Positions 1 to 9,158 of a stretch of 64,000 bases of DNA are shown one piece after another; within the stretch, counting starts at the first letter, position 1, and each line of letters opens with the position of its first letter. The DNA lies in the NCBI RefSeq assembly GCF_029953285.1, contig NZ_JASAOI010000078.1:1-64000 (forward strand). Reading direction: 5' to 3'. The notes under the pieces were generated by a model, which worked only from the letters and a program-made list of their open reading frames with translations, did no database searches and was not told where the DNA came from. This stretch comes from Yinghuangia seranimata. GTDB lineage: Bacteria > Actinomycetota > Actinomycetes > Streptomycetales > Streptomycetaceae. The translations under genes and the position numbers were made by a program.

Positions 1-1
1 C

Positions 2-157
2 TTCGCGTTCACGCTGTGGATGGTCTACGGCTCCGGCGCGGACGCCGTCCTGAAGAGCCTGATCCTGCTGCTGGTCGGCATCCCGGTCTACATCTGGGTC
101 AAGGCGTCCCGCGGCGAATACGGCCCCGGCGAGGTCAAGCGTTCCACGTCCAAGTAA
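2..157 (+). CDS. arcD: arginine/ornithine antiporter, C-terminal end (partial)
   Basis: Only the last 51 codons lie in the window. They read as a hydrophobic helix (SLILLLVGIPVYIWVKASR) followed by a short polar tail ending KRSTSK. This is the usual end of basic amino acid/polyamine antiporters of the APC superfamily. The family swaps external arginine for internal ornithine across the membrane. The assignment rests mainly on context: arcA starts 42 bases downstream on the same strand and arcB and arcC follow. A different APC transporter cannot be excluded because most of the protein is outside the window. Confidence 0.75.
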   Translation, partial: FAFTLWMVYGSGADAVLKSLILLLVGIPVYIWVKASRGEYGPGEVKRSTSK

Positions 158-199
158 CCGGAAATCCGCGGGAGACCCCCGCACTGCCTAGGAGGTTCC

Positions 200-1429
200 A
201 TGGGGTTCAACGTCCAGTCGGAGACCGGGCGGCTCAAGCAGGTCATCCTGCACCGACCGGACCTGGAGCTCAAGCGGCTGACCCCCACGAACAAGGACGA
301 ACTCCTCTTCGACGACGTCCTGTGGGTCAAGCGGGCCCGTGAGGAGCACGACGCCTTCGCCGACGCCCTGCGCGACCGCGGGATCACCGTGTACCTGTTC
401 GCGGACCTGCTCAAGGACACGCTCGGCGCCGAGCCGGCGGCGAAGAAGCTGGTCCTGGACCGGGTCTTCGACGAGCGCGCCTACGGCCTGCTCGCCGTCG
501 ACGAACTGCGAAGCCTGTTCGAGGGGTTCGAGACCAAGACGCTGGTCAAGCACCTCATCGGCGGCATCACCAAGCGCGAGGTGCTGGAGTACATCCAGGA
601 GCCGCACAGCGTCGCGTTCCACACCATGGACCTCGACGACTTCGTCATCATCCCCGTGACGAACCACCTGTTCACCCGCGACACCTCGTGCTGGGTGTAC
701 GACGGGGTCGCCATCAACGCGATGCAGATGCCCGCCCGGCGCCGCGAGACCGTCCACTTCGAGGCGATCTACAACTACCACCCCATGTTCGCCAAGGGCG
801 ACTTCAACGTGTGGAACCCCGGGCAGTCCGAGTACCCGGCCACCATGGAGGGCGGCGACGTCCTGGTCATCGGCAACGGCGCGGTGCTGGTGGGCATGAG
901 CGAGCGCACCACCCCCATGGGCGTCGAGGCCCTCGCCCGGTCGCTGTTCCGCAAGGGCGCCGCGCAGAAGGTCGTCGCCCTGCGGATGCCGAAGGCGCGC
1001 GCGTTCATGCACCTGGACACGGTCATGACGATGCTCAACGGGGACACGTTCACCAAGTACGCCGGCATGGGCATGCTGCCCTCGTACACCATCGAGCCCG
1101 GCGACGCGGAGGACGAGCTCAAGGTCACCGACCACCCCGCCGAGGACATGCACGACGCCATCGCGCGCGCCCTCGGCCTCGACAGCATCAACGTGCTGAC
1201 CGCCACCCAGGACGTCCGCTCCGCGGAGCGCGAGCAGTGGGACGACGGCTGCAACGTGCTGGCCGTCGAGCCCGGCGTGGTCTTCGCCTACGAGCGCAAC
1301 GTCACCACCAACACGTTCCTGCGGAAGAACGGCATCGAGGTGGTGACCATCCGCGGCAGCGAGCTGGGCCGGGGCCGCGGCGGCCCGCGCTGCATGAGCT
1401 GCCCGGTGGAGCGCGAAGCGGTCTCCTGA
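200..1429 (+). CDS. arcA: arginine deiminase
   Basis: Hydrolyses L-arginine to L-citrulline and ammonia in the cytoplasm, the first step of the arginine deiminase pathway. The product is 409 residues, the normal family length. Visible motifs are FTRDTSCW near residue 158, [10 protein letters not shown] near 216 and HLDTVMTM near 271. The C-terminal RCMSCPV carries the nucleophilic cysteine at about residue 398. ATG at 200 is preceded by AGGAGG at a good distance. It is followed by arcB after 53 bases and is probably co-transcribed with the antiporter upstream. Identification is secure because the substrate-binding and catalytic motifs are all present. Confidence 0.97.
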   Translation: MGFNVQSETGRLKQVILHRPDLELKRLTPTNKDELLFDDVLWVKRAREEHDAFADALRDRGITVYLFADLLKDTLGAEPAAKKLVLDRVFDERAYGLLAVDELRSLFEGFETKTLVKHLIGGITKREVLEYIQEPHSVAFHTMDLDDFVIIPVTNHLFTRDTSCWVYDGVAINAMQMPARRRETVHFEAIYNYHPMFAKGDFNVWNPGQSEYPATMEGGDVLVIGNGAVLVGMSERTTPMGVEALARSLFRKGAAQKVVALRMPKARAFMHLDTVMTMLNGDTFTKYAGMGMLPSYTIEPGDAEDELKVTDHPAEDMHDAIARALGLDSINVLTATQDVRSAEREQWDDGCNVLAVEPGVVFAYERNVTTNTFLRKNGIEVVTIRGSELGRGRGGPRCMSCPVEREAVS

Positions 1430-1482
1430 CCGCGGGCTACCCCCCGTCCCCGTCCCGACACCACGAAAGAAACACTGGAGTC

Positions 1483-2484
1483 ATGGCTTTCAACCTGCGT
1501 CACCGCAACTTCCTCAAGGAGCTGGACTTCACTCCGCAGGAGTTCAAGTTCCTGATCGACCTGGCCGCGGACCTCAAGGCGGCCAAGTACGCCGGCATCG
1601 AGCGGCAGCGCCTCAAGGGCAAGAACATCGCCCTCATCTTCGAGAAGACCTCGACCCGTACCCGCTGCGCCTTCGAGGTGGCCGCCCACGACCAGGGCGC
1701 CAACGTCACCTACCTCGACCCGTCCGGCTCGCAGATCGGCCACAAGGAGTCGATGAAGGACACCGCGCGCGTCCTCGGCCGCATGTACGACGGCATCGAG
1801 TACCGCGGCTCCAAGCAGGAGTACGTCGAGGAGCTCGGCGCCTACGCGGGCGTCCCCGTGTGGAACGGCCTCACCGACGAGTGGCACCCCACCCAGATGC
1901 TCGCGGACATGCTCACCATGAAGGAGCACTCCGACAAGCCGCTGCACCACGTGTCCTTCGCCTACCTCGGCGACGCCCGCAACAACATGGGCAACTCGCT
2001 CCTCGTCACCGCCGCCATGCTCGGCATGGACGTGCGCATGGTCGCCCCCAAGGCGCTGTGGAACGACGACGCGGTCATCGCCAAGGCCAAGGAGCTCGCC
2101 GTCAAGACCGGCGCGACGATCACCCACACCGAGGACGTCAAGGAAGGCGTCAAGGGCGTCGACTTCCTCTACACCGACGTGTGGGTGTCCATGGGCGAGC
2201 CCAAGGAGGTCTGGGACGAGCGCATCGCGCAGCTCAAGGCGTACCAGGTCAACATGGACGTGGTGAAGGCGACCGAGAACCCCAAGGTCAAGTTCATGCA
2301 CTGCCTGCCGGCCTTCCACAACCGGGAGACCCAGGTCGGCCGGGACATCTACGAGAAGACCGGCATGGAAGCCCTCGAGGTCACCGACGAGGTCTTCGAG
2401 TCCGACTTCTCGATCGTGTTCGACGAGGCCGAGAACCGGCTGCACACCATCAAGGCCATCATGGTCGCCACCCTCGGCGACTGA
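1483..2484 (+). CDS. arcB: ornithine carbamoyltransferase, catabolic type
   Basis: Phosphorolyses citrulline to ornithine and carbamoyl phosphate, the second step of the arginine deiminase pathway. The same fold also works anabolically as ArgF; the catabolic call comes from the operon. The 333-residue product has the carbamoyl-phosphate loop STRTR at 57-61, DEWHPTQ near 131-137 and the ornithine-side HCLP at 273-276. I chose ATG at 1483 ([16 protein letters not shown]) because this is the conserved N-terminus of the family. The frame is open far upstream, but only as a shadow of arcA. A GC-rich hairpin follows the stop codon. Confidence 0.96.
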   Translation: MAFNLRHRNFLKELDFTPQEFKFLIDLAADLKAAKYAGIERQRLKGKNIALIFEKTSTRTRCAFEVAAHDQGANVTYLDPSGSQIGHKESMKDTARVLGRMYDGIEYRGSKQEYVEELGAYAGVPVWNGLTDEWHPTQMLADMLTMKEHSDKPLHHVSFAYLGDARNNMGNSLLVTAAMLGMDVRMVAPKALWNDDAVIAKAKELAVKTGATITHTEDVKEGVKGVDFLYTDVWVSMGEPKEVWDERIAQLKAYQVNMDVVKATENPKVKFMHCLPAFHNRETQVGRDIYEKTGMEALEVTDEVFESDFSIVFDEAENRLHTIKAIMVATLGD

Positions 2485-2527
2485 GGGCCCTGACGCAGAC
2501 CCCGAGCCGGGCCCGGCGGCCCTCCCC

Positions 2528-2558
2528 GGCCCGGGTGCCGGACCGAGGCACCCGGGCC
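2528..2558 (+). terminator. hairpin between arcB and arcC
   Basis: A perfect 12-bp stem (GGCCCGGGTGCC with its complement) closes a 7-base loop and is followed by a short TT. It lies 44 bases after arcB and about 100 bases before arcC. It may end part of the transcription after arcB and lower arcC output. No strong T-run is present, as is usual in these genomes. Confidence 0.6.
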
Positions 2559-2658
2559 TTGTCGGCTCCACGAACATCCGAAAACTCCGCATCCATCCCG
2601 CTCTTCACCCGGCCCACAAGGCCCGAAGCCGCGGCCGTTCGGAAGGGAGACCAGGCCC

Positions 2659-3594
2659 ATGCGCGTGGTCGTCGCCCTCGGCGGAAACGCCATGCTCCAG
2701 CGCGGGGACAAGCCCGACGCCGACATCCAGCTCGCCAACGTCCGCAAGGCCGTCCGGGCGCTCGCCCCGATCGCCGAGGAGCACGAGCTCGTCGTGACCC
2801 ACGGCAACGGGCCGCAGGTCGGCGTCCTCGCGCTGCAGTCCGCCGCCGACACGTCGCTGACCGTGCCCTACCCGTTCGACGTCCTCGGCGCCGAGACGCA
2901 GGGCATGATCGGCTACTGGCTCCTCCAGTCGCTGCAGAACGCGCTGCCCGGGCGGCAGGTGTGCGCGCTCATCAACCAGACCCTGGTGTCCGCGGCCGAC
3001 CCCGCGTTCCAGAACCCGACCAAGTTCGTCGGCACGGTGTACAACGAGCAGGACGCCAAGAGGCTGGCCGCCGAACGCGGTTGGACGGTCAAACAGGACG
3101 GCGAGTACTGGCGGCGCGTCGTGCCGTCGCCCAAGCCGCGTCGCGTCGTCGAGACCCGACTGATCCGCCAGCTGCTGAACTCCGGCGCGATCGCCGTGTG
3201 CGCGGGCGGCGGCGGCGTCCCCGTCATGCGCAACGAGACCGGCCAGCTCGTCGGCGTCGAGGCCGTCGTCGACAAGGACCTGACCGCGTCGCTGCTGGCC
3301 GAGGCGCTCGAGGCCGACGCGCTGCTGCTCCTCACCGACGTCCCCCGCGTCATGCGCCACTTCGGCACCCCGCAGGCCGAGGAGATCACCAGCGCGACGC
3401 CCGCCACGCTGCGCGCCGAGCAGTTCCCGGCCGGCTCGATGGGCCCCAAGGTCGACGCCGTGTGCCGCTTCGTCGAGATGACCGGCGACATGGCCGCCAT
3501 CGGCTCGCTCGACCAGGCCGCCGACATCCTGGCGGGCAAGGCCGGCACGATCGTCACGCCCAGCGGCCAGTACCCGGAGCGCGGGCTGCTCTGA
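2659..3594 (+). CDS. arcC: carbamate kinase
   Basis: Transfers the phosphate of carbamoyl phosphate to ADP, giving ATP, ammonia and CO2. This is the energy-yielding last step of the arginine deiminase pathway. The 311-residue product starts MRVVVALGGNAMLQRG, the diagnostic N-terminus. It also has VTHGNGPQVG near residue 53, CAGGGGVPV near 187, VDKDLTASLLA near 210 and a C-terminal SMGPKV. ATG at 2659 has GGAAGGGAGA upstream. The gene is separated from arcB by a hairpin, so it may be expressed at a different level or from its own promoter. Confidence 0.97.
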   Translation: MRVVVALGGNAMLQRGDKPDADIQLANVRKAVRALAPIAEEHELVVTHGNGPQVGVLALQSAADTSLTVPYPFDVLGAETQGMIGYWLLQSLQNALPGRQVCALINQTLVSAADPAFQNPTKFVGTVYNEQDAKRLAAERGWTVKQDGEYWRRVVPSPKPRRVVETRLIRQLLNSGAIAVCAGGGGVPVMRNETGQLVGVEAVVDKDLTASLLAEALEADALLLLTDVPRVMRHFGTPQAEEITSATPATLRAEQFPAGSMGPKVDAVCRFVEMTGDMAAIGSLDQAADILAGKAGTIVTPSGQYPERGLL

Positions 3595-3620
3595 GCGGCG
3601 CATCGACGCACGGCCTCGCA

Positions 3621-3655
3621 CGAGCCCGCACGCCGCAGGTCGGCGTGCGGGCTCG
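3621..3655 (+). terminator. terminator after arcC
   Basis: A perfect 15-bp inverted repeat (CGAGCCCGCACGCCG and its complement) encloses a 5-base loop, 26 bases after the arcC stop. It is the likely end of the arc operon. Confidence 0.8.
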
Positions 3656-3786
3656 GCCGTCGGGGTGTCGAGGCGGCGGCGCGGCGGACGGTTGGGGCGC
3701 GGCAGCCGGCGAACCGTCCGGTGTGATCCGGTGTCCCCCTCCCGCGCGACTGCCCAAAAGCTTGACGGCCTGTCACCATCACCCAT

Positions 3787-4839
3787 ATGGCCGCTTCTGT
3801 GATGCCTGCCGCCGACACTCTCACCCGGACACTGCTGGCCGCCCGCGACGCCGACTGGGGTGCGTGGAGCCGCGACGATCTCGGCCGGGTCGCGGCCGGG
3901 TTGTCATGGCGCACGGCGGAGCTCGACGAACTACCCGAACTCGACACCGGGGTCCCGGGCCTGCTGTGCCGGTGGGATCCGGGGGAGGGCCCGGACGGCT
4001 GCCCGGTGCTGCGCTTCGAGGTGCCCGTACCGGTGCCGACCCCGGGACCCGAACTACCGGCCCCCGGCGGACCGGGGCGCAGTCTCGGCTTCGGCGCGGG
4101 GCTCTCCGGTGAGTCGTGGGGCCTGCCGGGCGCCGGGTTCCCGCGCGACCGGGACCGCGAACTGGACGCCGCCCACACGCGGTTGGTCGCCTCGGTGACC
4201 GCGGCCCTCGGCCCCGCGCCGTGGCGCGGCGGCCCCGGCGCGTGGCTGCGCTGGCGCACCCGGACGACCACCCTGCGCCTGGCCCGCGACCGCGCGCGCG
4301 GCGCGCTGACCATGGAGCTGTTCCCGACACTGGCCTGGGAGGCCGACGAGCAGCGGGAGTTCGCCGCCGCGCGCGGGCTCTCGGGGCTGCCGTACGAGTG
4401 GTGCGTGAGCCGCCCCGACATGGCGCTCGCCGAGCTGTTCCTGCCGTTCGGCCCCGAGCCGGAGGACTGGGACGACTTCGCCCGCGCGCTGCCGGCCCTG
4501 CTCGGATCGTGCGTCACCGACCTGCCGCTGGTCGGCTGGATCGAGCCGATCCTGCTGGTGGTCGGCGACATCGCCCGCCCCAGCCGGACCGTCGAACTGC
4601 GCATCGGCCAGGACCGCCTGGAACTCGGCGGCATCCCGAACCTGGCGCGCCAGGTGTGGCTGCGCCCCGGCACCGAGCACGGGCGGAGGGCGGGCAACCT
4701 GCTGCTCGAGGCGTTCGCCGCGTGGGGCATCACGGCGACGTCCGGCATGCGGGTGCGCTCGTGGACGAGCGGCGGCTATGTGGACTTCCCCGGGCTGGGC
4801 GTGCGGCCCGAGGGCACCCATCCGGACGACGTTTCCTGA
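3787..4839 (+). CDS. conserved hypothetical protein
   Basis: A 350-residue product that I do not recognise. Codon use is typical of the neighbours (G or C at nearly every third position), so it is very likely real. It is soluble by eye, with no signal peptide or membrane segment. It is rich in Trp, Pro and acidic residues, and has a Pro-rich linker near residue 80 (VPVPVPTPGPELP). The middle part (RWRTRTTTLRLARDRARGAL) looks like a beta-alpha globular domain. The start is uncertain: ATG at 3787 lacks a clear ribosome site, and ATG at 3802 is an alternative. It stands alone between the arc terminator and the exporter genes. Confidence 0.75.
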   Translation: MAASVMPAADTLTRTLLAARDADWGAWSRDDLGRVAAGLSWRTAELDELPELDTGVPGLLCRWDPGEGPDGCPVLRFEVPVPVPTPGPELPAPGGPGRSLGFGAGLSGESWGLPGAGFPRDRDRELDAAHTRLVASVTAALGPAPWRGGPGAWLRWRTRTTTLRLARDRARGALTMELFPTLAWEADEQREFAAARGLSGLPYEWCVSRPDMALAELFLPFGPEPEDWDDFARALPALLGSCVTDLPLVGWIEPILLVVGDIARPSRTVELRIGQDRLELGGIPNLARQVWLRPGTEHGRRAGNLLLEAFAAWGITATSGMRVRSWTSGGYVDFPGLGVRPEGTHPDDVS

Positions 4840-5028
4840 GAAACCGCGTCACCAGGCGGCGCGGTATCGGGTAGTCTTTGCGGCCTTGCCCGGGGTGCTG
4901 TGGGCGAGCCCGGCGGTGGCACACCGCATCAGGGCCCGCGCAGCGAAACCAAGAGCGAGCGATCCGAACTGACTTTCCGACGCCGTGCGCCGGCCGCTTC
5001 GGTGTGCCCGGCGCAGGAGGTATCCGTC

Positions 5029-5949
5029 ATGCCGTTCGCCGCCGCATGCCCGAAATCCGCTCCTGATCCCCATTCCGCCCCCGATCCGTCTGCCGATCCG
5101 CCCGACCGGCGCGGCCGCCCGAGACCGCCCGCGCGGCGCCGCGCCGCCGACGCGGCCGCCGGCTTCGTCGCGCTGACCGGCGCGGGCTTCCGCCGCTACG
5201 CCACCTACCGCCAGGCGATGGTCGCCGGGCTCTTCACGAACATCGTCTTCGGCGCGATGCTCGCGTCGATCATGCTGGGCGTCGCCGCCGACGGCCGTAC
5301 GCCCGGCGGCTACTCGCGCGAGCAGCTGGTCGCGTTCGTGTGGGTGGGCCAGGGCCTGCTCAACGTCGTGTACACGTGGGGCTGGCGCGAACTCGCCGAC
5401 CGGGTCCGGTCCGGCGACGTCACCGCCGACCTGCTGCGCCCCGTCGACCCGCTGACCTCGTACGCGGCGGCCGACCTGGGCCGCGCCGGCCAGGCGGTGC
5501 TCGGCCGCTGGATCGCGCCGGTGGTGGTCGGCGTCGCCTTCTACGACATCTACGTCCCGCACCGCCCGTCCACCTACGTGCTGTTCGTGGTCTCCGTGGT
5601 GCTCGCCACGCTCGTCAGCTTCGGCGGCCGCTACCTGGTCAACCTGAGCGCGTTCTGGCTCCTGGACGTGCGCGGTCCGGTCGCGCTGTGGATGCTGGCC
5701 GGGGCGCTGCTGTCCGGCAGCTTCCTGCCGATGCGCTTCCTGCCCGAATGGGTGCAGTGGCTGCTGTGGTGCGGCACGCCGTTCCCGAGCATCTTCCAGA
5801 TCCCGCTCGACGTCGCGGTCGAACGCACGGACGGTGCCCTCTCGGCCACCACGGTGCTGTTGCAACTCGTCTGGGTGATCGTGCTGTTCCTCGCCTGCCG
5901 CGCCGTCCAGCGCCGCGCGGTACGACGCCTGGTGGTGCAGGGTGGCTGA
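5029..5949 (+). CDS. ABC-2 type exporter permease, subunit 1
   Basis: A 306-residue integral membrane protein of the two-permease ABC-2 family (ABC2_membrane_6 type). Six hydrophobic helices follow a Pro/Arg-rich cytoplasmic N-terminus of about 45 residues. The conserved loop ELADRVRSGDVTADLLRPVD sits in the first half. I chose ATG at 5029 because GGAGG lies 9 bases before it. An upstream in-frame GTG at 4900 has no such site. Its stop overlaps the next permease by 8 bases, so the genes are translationally coupled. It should form a heterodimeric export channel with the next gene, powered by the ATPase after it. The cargo is unknown. Confidence 0.88.
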   Translation: MPFAAACPKSAPDPHSAPDPSADPPDRRGRPRPPARRRAADAAAGFVALTGAGFRRYATYRQAMVAGLFTNIVFGAMLASIMLGVAADGRTPGGYSREQLVAFVWVGQGLLNVVYTWGWRELADRVRSGDVTADLLRPVDPLTSYAAADLGRAGQAVLGRWIAPVVVGVAFYDIYVPHRPSTYVLFVVSVVLATLVSFGGRYLVNLSAFWLLDVRGPVALWMLAGALLSGSFLPMRFLPEWVQWLLWCGTPFPSIFQIPLDVAVERTDGALSATTVLLQLVWVIVLFLACRAVQRRAVRRLVVQGG

Positions 5950-6745
5950 CACGATCCGCGCGTACCGCTCGCTGGTCGGCGCCCAGGTGCGCAGCCAGGC
6001 GCAGTACCGGCTGTCCTTCGCGCTCGACGTCCTCGTGACGTCGTTCGTCTCCGGCATCGAGGTCGTGGCGATCCTGCTGCTCTTCCGCGTCACCCCGACG
6101 CTCGGCGGGTTCTCCGTGCGCGACGTGCTCGTCATGACGACCATGTGCGAAGTCGGTTTCCAGCTCGCCGACTTCCTGGTGGGCAACGTCGAGGCGGTGG
6201 CCCGCTATGTGCGCACCGGGCTGATGGACACCGTCCTGATCAGGCCGCGCAGCGCGCTCGGCCAGCTCCTCGCCGTCGACTTCCCCGTGCGCAAGTTCGG
6301 CCGCCTGCTCCAGGCCCTGACGATGTACGTCGCCGTGCTCGCCTGGGCCGACCTCGACTGGACCCTCCCGCGCGCGCTGCTCGCGGTCGGCGCGCCGGTC
6401 GCCGGGGCCGCGCTCTACTCGGCGATCTTCGTCGCGGGCGCCACCGTCGCGTTCTGGTGGATCGACTCGGGCGAGTTCGCCAACGCCTTCACCTACGGGG
6501 GCCGCCAGTTCGGCTCGTACCCGATCAACGTCTACGCGCCCTGGCTGCGCGTGGTGTTCGCGTACGGGCTCGGCATGGCCTTCACCGGCTACCAGCCCGC
6601 GCTGGCACTGCTCGGCCGCCCCGACCCGCTCGGCGCGCCCGACTGGCTGGCGTGGTGCACGCCCGTGGTCGGCGCCGTCGCGTGGGCGGGCGCACTGCTG
6701 CTGTGGAACACCGGAATCCGCCACTACAGGAGTACGGGATCATGA
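5942..6745 (+). CDS. ABC-2 type exporter permease, subunit 2
   Basis: A 267-residue membrane protein related to the gene before it. It starts with GTG inside the end of that gene. Six hydrophobic segments are visible, with the family loop FLVGNVEAVARYVRTGLMDT matching the ELADRVRSGDVTADLLRPVD loop of subunit 1. Its stop overlaps the ATG of the ATPase gene (ATGA junction at 6742-6745). Paired permeases of this family with one ATPase export small hydrophobic compounds or lipids in actinomycetes. Nothing here identifies the substrate. Confidence 0.88.
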   Translation: MADTIRAYRSLVGAQVRSQAQYRLSFALDVLVTSFVSGIEVVAILLLFRVTPTLGGFSVRDVLVMTTMCEVGFQLADFLVGNVEAVARYVRTGLMDTVLIRPRSALGQLLAVDFPVRKFGRLLQALTMYVAVLAWADLDWTLPRALLAVGAPVAGAALYSAIFVAGATVAFWWIDSGEFANAFTYGGRQFGSYPINVYAPWLRVVFAYGLGMAFTGYQPALALLGRPDPLGAPDWLAWCTPVVGAVAWAGALLLWNTGIRHYRSTGS

Positions 6746-7758
6746 CCATGCCTCCGCACGACGCCGTCATCCACGCCGCTGGCCTGCGCAAGGACTTCAC
6801 CGTCAAGCGCAAGACAGGCCGACTGCGCCGCACCGCGCAAAGCGTCTCCGCGGTGGACGGCGTCGACCTCACGATCACCACCGGCGAGACGGTCGGCTAC
6901 ATCGGCCCGAACGGCGCCGGGAAGTCGACGACGCTGAAGATGATGACCGGCATCCTGACGCCCACCGGCGGCGCGCTGACCGTGTGCGGTCTGGAGCCGG
7001 TGCCGCGCCGCAAACAGCTGGCACGCCGCATCGGCGTGGTCTTCGGACAGCGCTCGCAACTGTGGTGGGACCTGCCGCTGCGCGAGTCGTTCCGGCTGCT
7101 CCGGCACGTGTATTCGGTTCCGGCCGCCGACCACGCGCACCGCCTGGAGACGTGCCGCCGCATGCTCGACCTCGACGCGTTCCTCGACACCCCGGTGCGG
7201 CAGCTGTCGCTCGGGCAGCGGATGCGCGGCGAGATCACCGCGGCGCTGCTGCACGGCCCCGAGGTGCTCTTCCTGGACGAGCCGACGATCGGCCTGGACG
7301 TCGTCAGCAAGCACGCCCTGCGCGCCTTCCTCGCCGACCTGGGCGCGCGCGGCGACGTCACGATCGTGCTGACCACGCACGACCTCGCCGACATCGAACG
7401 GCTGTGCCCGCGCCTGGTGGTGGTCGACCACGGCCGCGTGGTGCACGACGGGACGCTCGCGGCGCTGCACGAGAGGTACGGGTCGCGCCGCCGCGTCGTG
7501 GTGGACCTCGATCGCCCGTACGACGACCTGCCGCACGTCCCCGGCGTGAAGGTGGACCGCGTCGAGGACGACGGCCACCGCGTGGTGTTCGCGCTCGACG
7601 GCGTCCCCGCGGGCGGCCTGATCGCCCGGCTGGCGCAGTTGGGCGGGCTGCGGGACGTCGCGGTGCAGGAGCCCGACATCGAGGAGGTCGTGGCCAGGCT
7701 GTACACCACCGAACCCGCCGAACCCGCCGAACCCGCCGAACCCGCCGTCCCCGCGTAG
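6742..7758 (+). CDS. ABC exporter ATP-binding protein
   Basis: The 338-residue energy-coupling subunit for the two permeases. It shows Walker A GPNGAGKST near residue 57, signature LSLGQRMRGE near 155, Walker B EVLFLDEPTIGLD near 174 and the switch histidine in TTHD near 212. After the nucleotide-binding domain comes a C-terminal domain of about 110 residues, as in DrrA-like exporters. The last residues are four EPA repeats ending in VPA, coded by a 9-base tandem repeat. ATG at 6742 has AGGAG 9 bases upstream. ATG at 6748 is a less likely start. Confidence 0.93.
   Translation: MTMPPHDAVIHAAGLRKDFTVKRKTGRLRRTAQSVSAVDGVDLTITTGETVGYIGPNGAGKSTTLKMMTGILTPTGGALTVCGLEPVPRRKQLARRIGVVFGQRSQLWWDLPLRESFRLLRHVYSVPAADHAHRLETCRRMLDLDAFLDTPVRQLSLGQRMRGEITAALLHGPEVLFLDEPTIGLDVVSKHALRAFLADLGARGDVTIVLTTHDLADIERLCPRLVVVDHGRVVHDGTLAALHERYGSRRRVVVDLDRPYDDLPHVPGVKVDRVEDDGHRVVFALDGVPAGGLIARLAQLGGLRDVAVQEPDIEEVVARLYTTEPAEPAEPAEPAVPA
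7711..7746 (+). repeat. 9-base tandem repeat coding for EPA
   Basis: Four perfect copies of GAACCCGCC lie in frame at the end of the ABC ATPase gene and add Glu-Pro-Ala repeats to the C-terminus. Such tracts change copy number easily by slippage. They lie outside the catalytic domain and are probably a neutral tail. Confidence 0.9.
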
Positions 7759-7799
7759 CCGCACGCGCCGAGGCGCCTGTGGCCGCGCACCGGCACGAC

Positions 7800-7834
7800 G
7801 TCCCGGCGCGCCCTCGTATCGGGCGCGCCGGGAC
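7800..7834 (+). terminator. terminator after the ABC exporter operon
   Basis: A perfect 14-bp stem (GTCCCGGCGCGCCC and its complement) with a 7-base loop lies 41 bases after the ATPase stop codon. It separates the exporter operon from the aldolase gene. Confidence 0.75.
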
Positions 7835-7985
7835 TCCCCGCCGTCGGCGAGGACGCCCTGCTCACGACGTACCATCACCACCACGGCGGCGTCCGACCGC
7901 CGTGCCCCCGGCGAGATCCGGCCGCCGCACCGACCACGTGGGGCTCGGGCCGCGGGCGCCCACGACACGGAAAGGCGGGACCGCC

Positions 7986-8696
7986 GTGCTCCTGGAAGAC
8001 GCGCGCCTCGCGCTGTGCGCCTACGGCCGCCGCGCCGTCGACGACGGCTTCGTCGTCGGTAGCTCCGGCAACCTCAGCGTGCGCCGCGACGGGACCGCGT
8101 CAGGCGGGCGCGACCTGGTCGCCGTCACCCCCGGCGGCTACCCGCTCGACCGGCTCACCCCGGCCGACTGCGCCGTCGTCGACCGTGCCACGGGCGAAAT
8201 CGTGGACGGCGTACGGCCGCCGTCGTCCGAGACACCTATGCACCTCGCGCTGTACGACACCGCGCCCGACGCGCGGGCGATCGTCCACACGCACGCCGTC
8301 TTCGGTGCCGTCGTCTCCACCACCCGGCCCGCGCTGCCGGCCATCCACTACAACGTCCTGCTGTTCGGCGGGCGCGACGTCCGCGTCGCCGACTACGCCA
8401 CCTATGGCACACCCGAGTTGGCCGAAAACGTGCGTGCCGCCCTCGCCGGCGGGCGCACGGCGGCACTGCTGGCCAACCACGGCGGGGTCACGCTCGGCGG
8501 CGACCTGGACGAGGCGTACGAGCGCACCCGCATCCTCGAATGGCTGTGCCAGGTCTACGTGCGCGCCTGCGCGATGGGCGGCGAACCCCGGCTGCTCGGT
8601 CCCGACGAACTCGCCGGCGTCGAGCGGCGCATGGGGCTCGTGGGATGGGACGAGCCCGGACGGACGGGCGCGCGCGGGGTACCCGGGCCCGCTTGA
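7986..8696 (+). CDS. class II aldolase/adducin family protein
   Basis: A 236-residue cytoplasmic enzyme of the fuculose-1-phosphate/ribulose-5-phosphate aldolase-epimerase family. It probably cleaves or epimerises a phosphorylated sugar with a bound zinc ion. Visible features are GNLSVR near residue 24, VTPGG near 44, the catalytic acid region SSETPMH near 79, the zinc ligands in HTHA near 99 and the third ligand in ANHGG near 162. The start is GTG at 7986, preceded by AAAGGCGGG. It stands alone with no sugar kinase or isomerase beside it, so the substrate cannot be named. Confidence 0.9.
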   Translation: MLLEDARLALCAYGRRAVDDGFVVGSSGNLSVRRDGTASGGRDLVAVTPGGYPLDRLTPADCAVVDRATGEIVDGVRPPSSETPMHLALYDTAPDARAIVHTHAVFGAVVSTTRPALPAIHYNVLLFGGRDVRVADYATYGTPELAENVRAALAGGRTAALLANHGGVTLGGDLDEAYERTRILEWLCQVYVRACAMGGEPRLLGPDELAGVERRMGLVGWDEPGRTGARGVPGPA

Positions 8697-8744
8697 GTAT
8701 CCGTACGGAGTTGCCGCCTGGGGCCCGCGCCGGAGCATGGGAGC

Positions 8745-9152
8745 ATGACGAAGCGGTACCGGCGACGACGGACGCTCACCTCCGTGTACCGCGAACCGGT
8801 GCGCGCCGCGGAGCCGCCGCCTCGGCACGACAGCCTCGCCCGCATCGTCGTCACCCTCGTGCTGCTGTGGCTGGCGACCGCGGCCACCATGGTGTTCCTG
8901 CCGCTCGAGATCATGGTCGCCGCGTACAACTGCGCCGACGGCAACCGCACCGGGCTGTGCAACCCGGGCGTGCAGGGCGTGGGCATCAGCGGCGCGTTCC
9001 TCGCCCTGCCCGCGCTGGCCGGGCTGGCGACCGGCGGTGTCGCCAGCCGCGACCAGCGGACGCGGCGGCTGGCCGCGCAGGGGTGGTTCGGCGGACTGGT
9101 CGGCGTGTGGGCGACGTTCGTGCTCCTCGCCGCCCACCCGTGGCACCGCTGA
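8745..9152 (+). CDS. small integral membrane protein
   Basis: A 135-residue protein with an Arg-rich cytoplasmic N-terminus (TKRYRRRRTL) and three likely membrane helices around residues 32-55, 78-98 and 108-128. The external loop between the first two carries two cysteines (NCADGN and LCNPG) that could form a disulfide. I recognise no family. ATG at 8745 follows GGAGCATGGGAGC. It lies 48 bases after the aldolase and converges on the secreted-protein gene downstream with only 6 bases between the stop codons. Confidence 0.75.
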   Translation: MTKRYRRRRTLTSVYREPVRAAEPPPRHDSLARIVVTLVLLWLATAATMVFLPLEIMVAAYNCADGNRTGLCNPGVQGVGISGAFLALPALAGLATGGVASRDQRTRRLAAQGWFGGLVGVWATFVLLAAHPWHR

Positions 9153-9158
9153 ACCGCA

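Noticed and set aside
7711-7746. Short tandem repeat considered as CRISPR-like
   Set aside because: The units are 9 bases, without spacers, in frame inside a gene.
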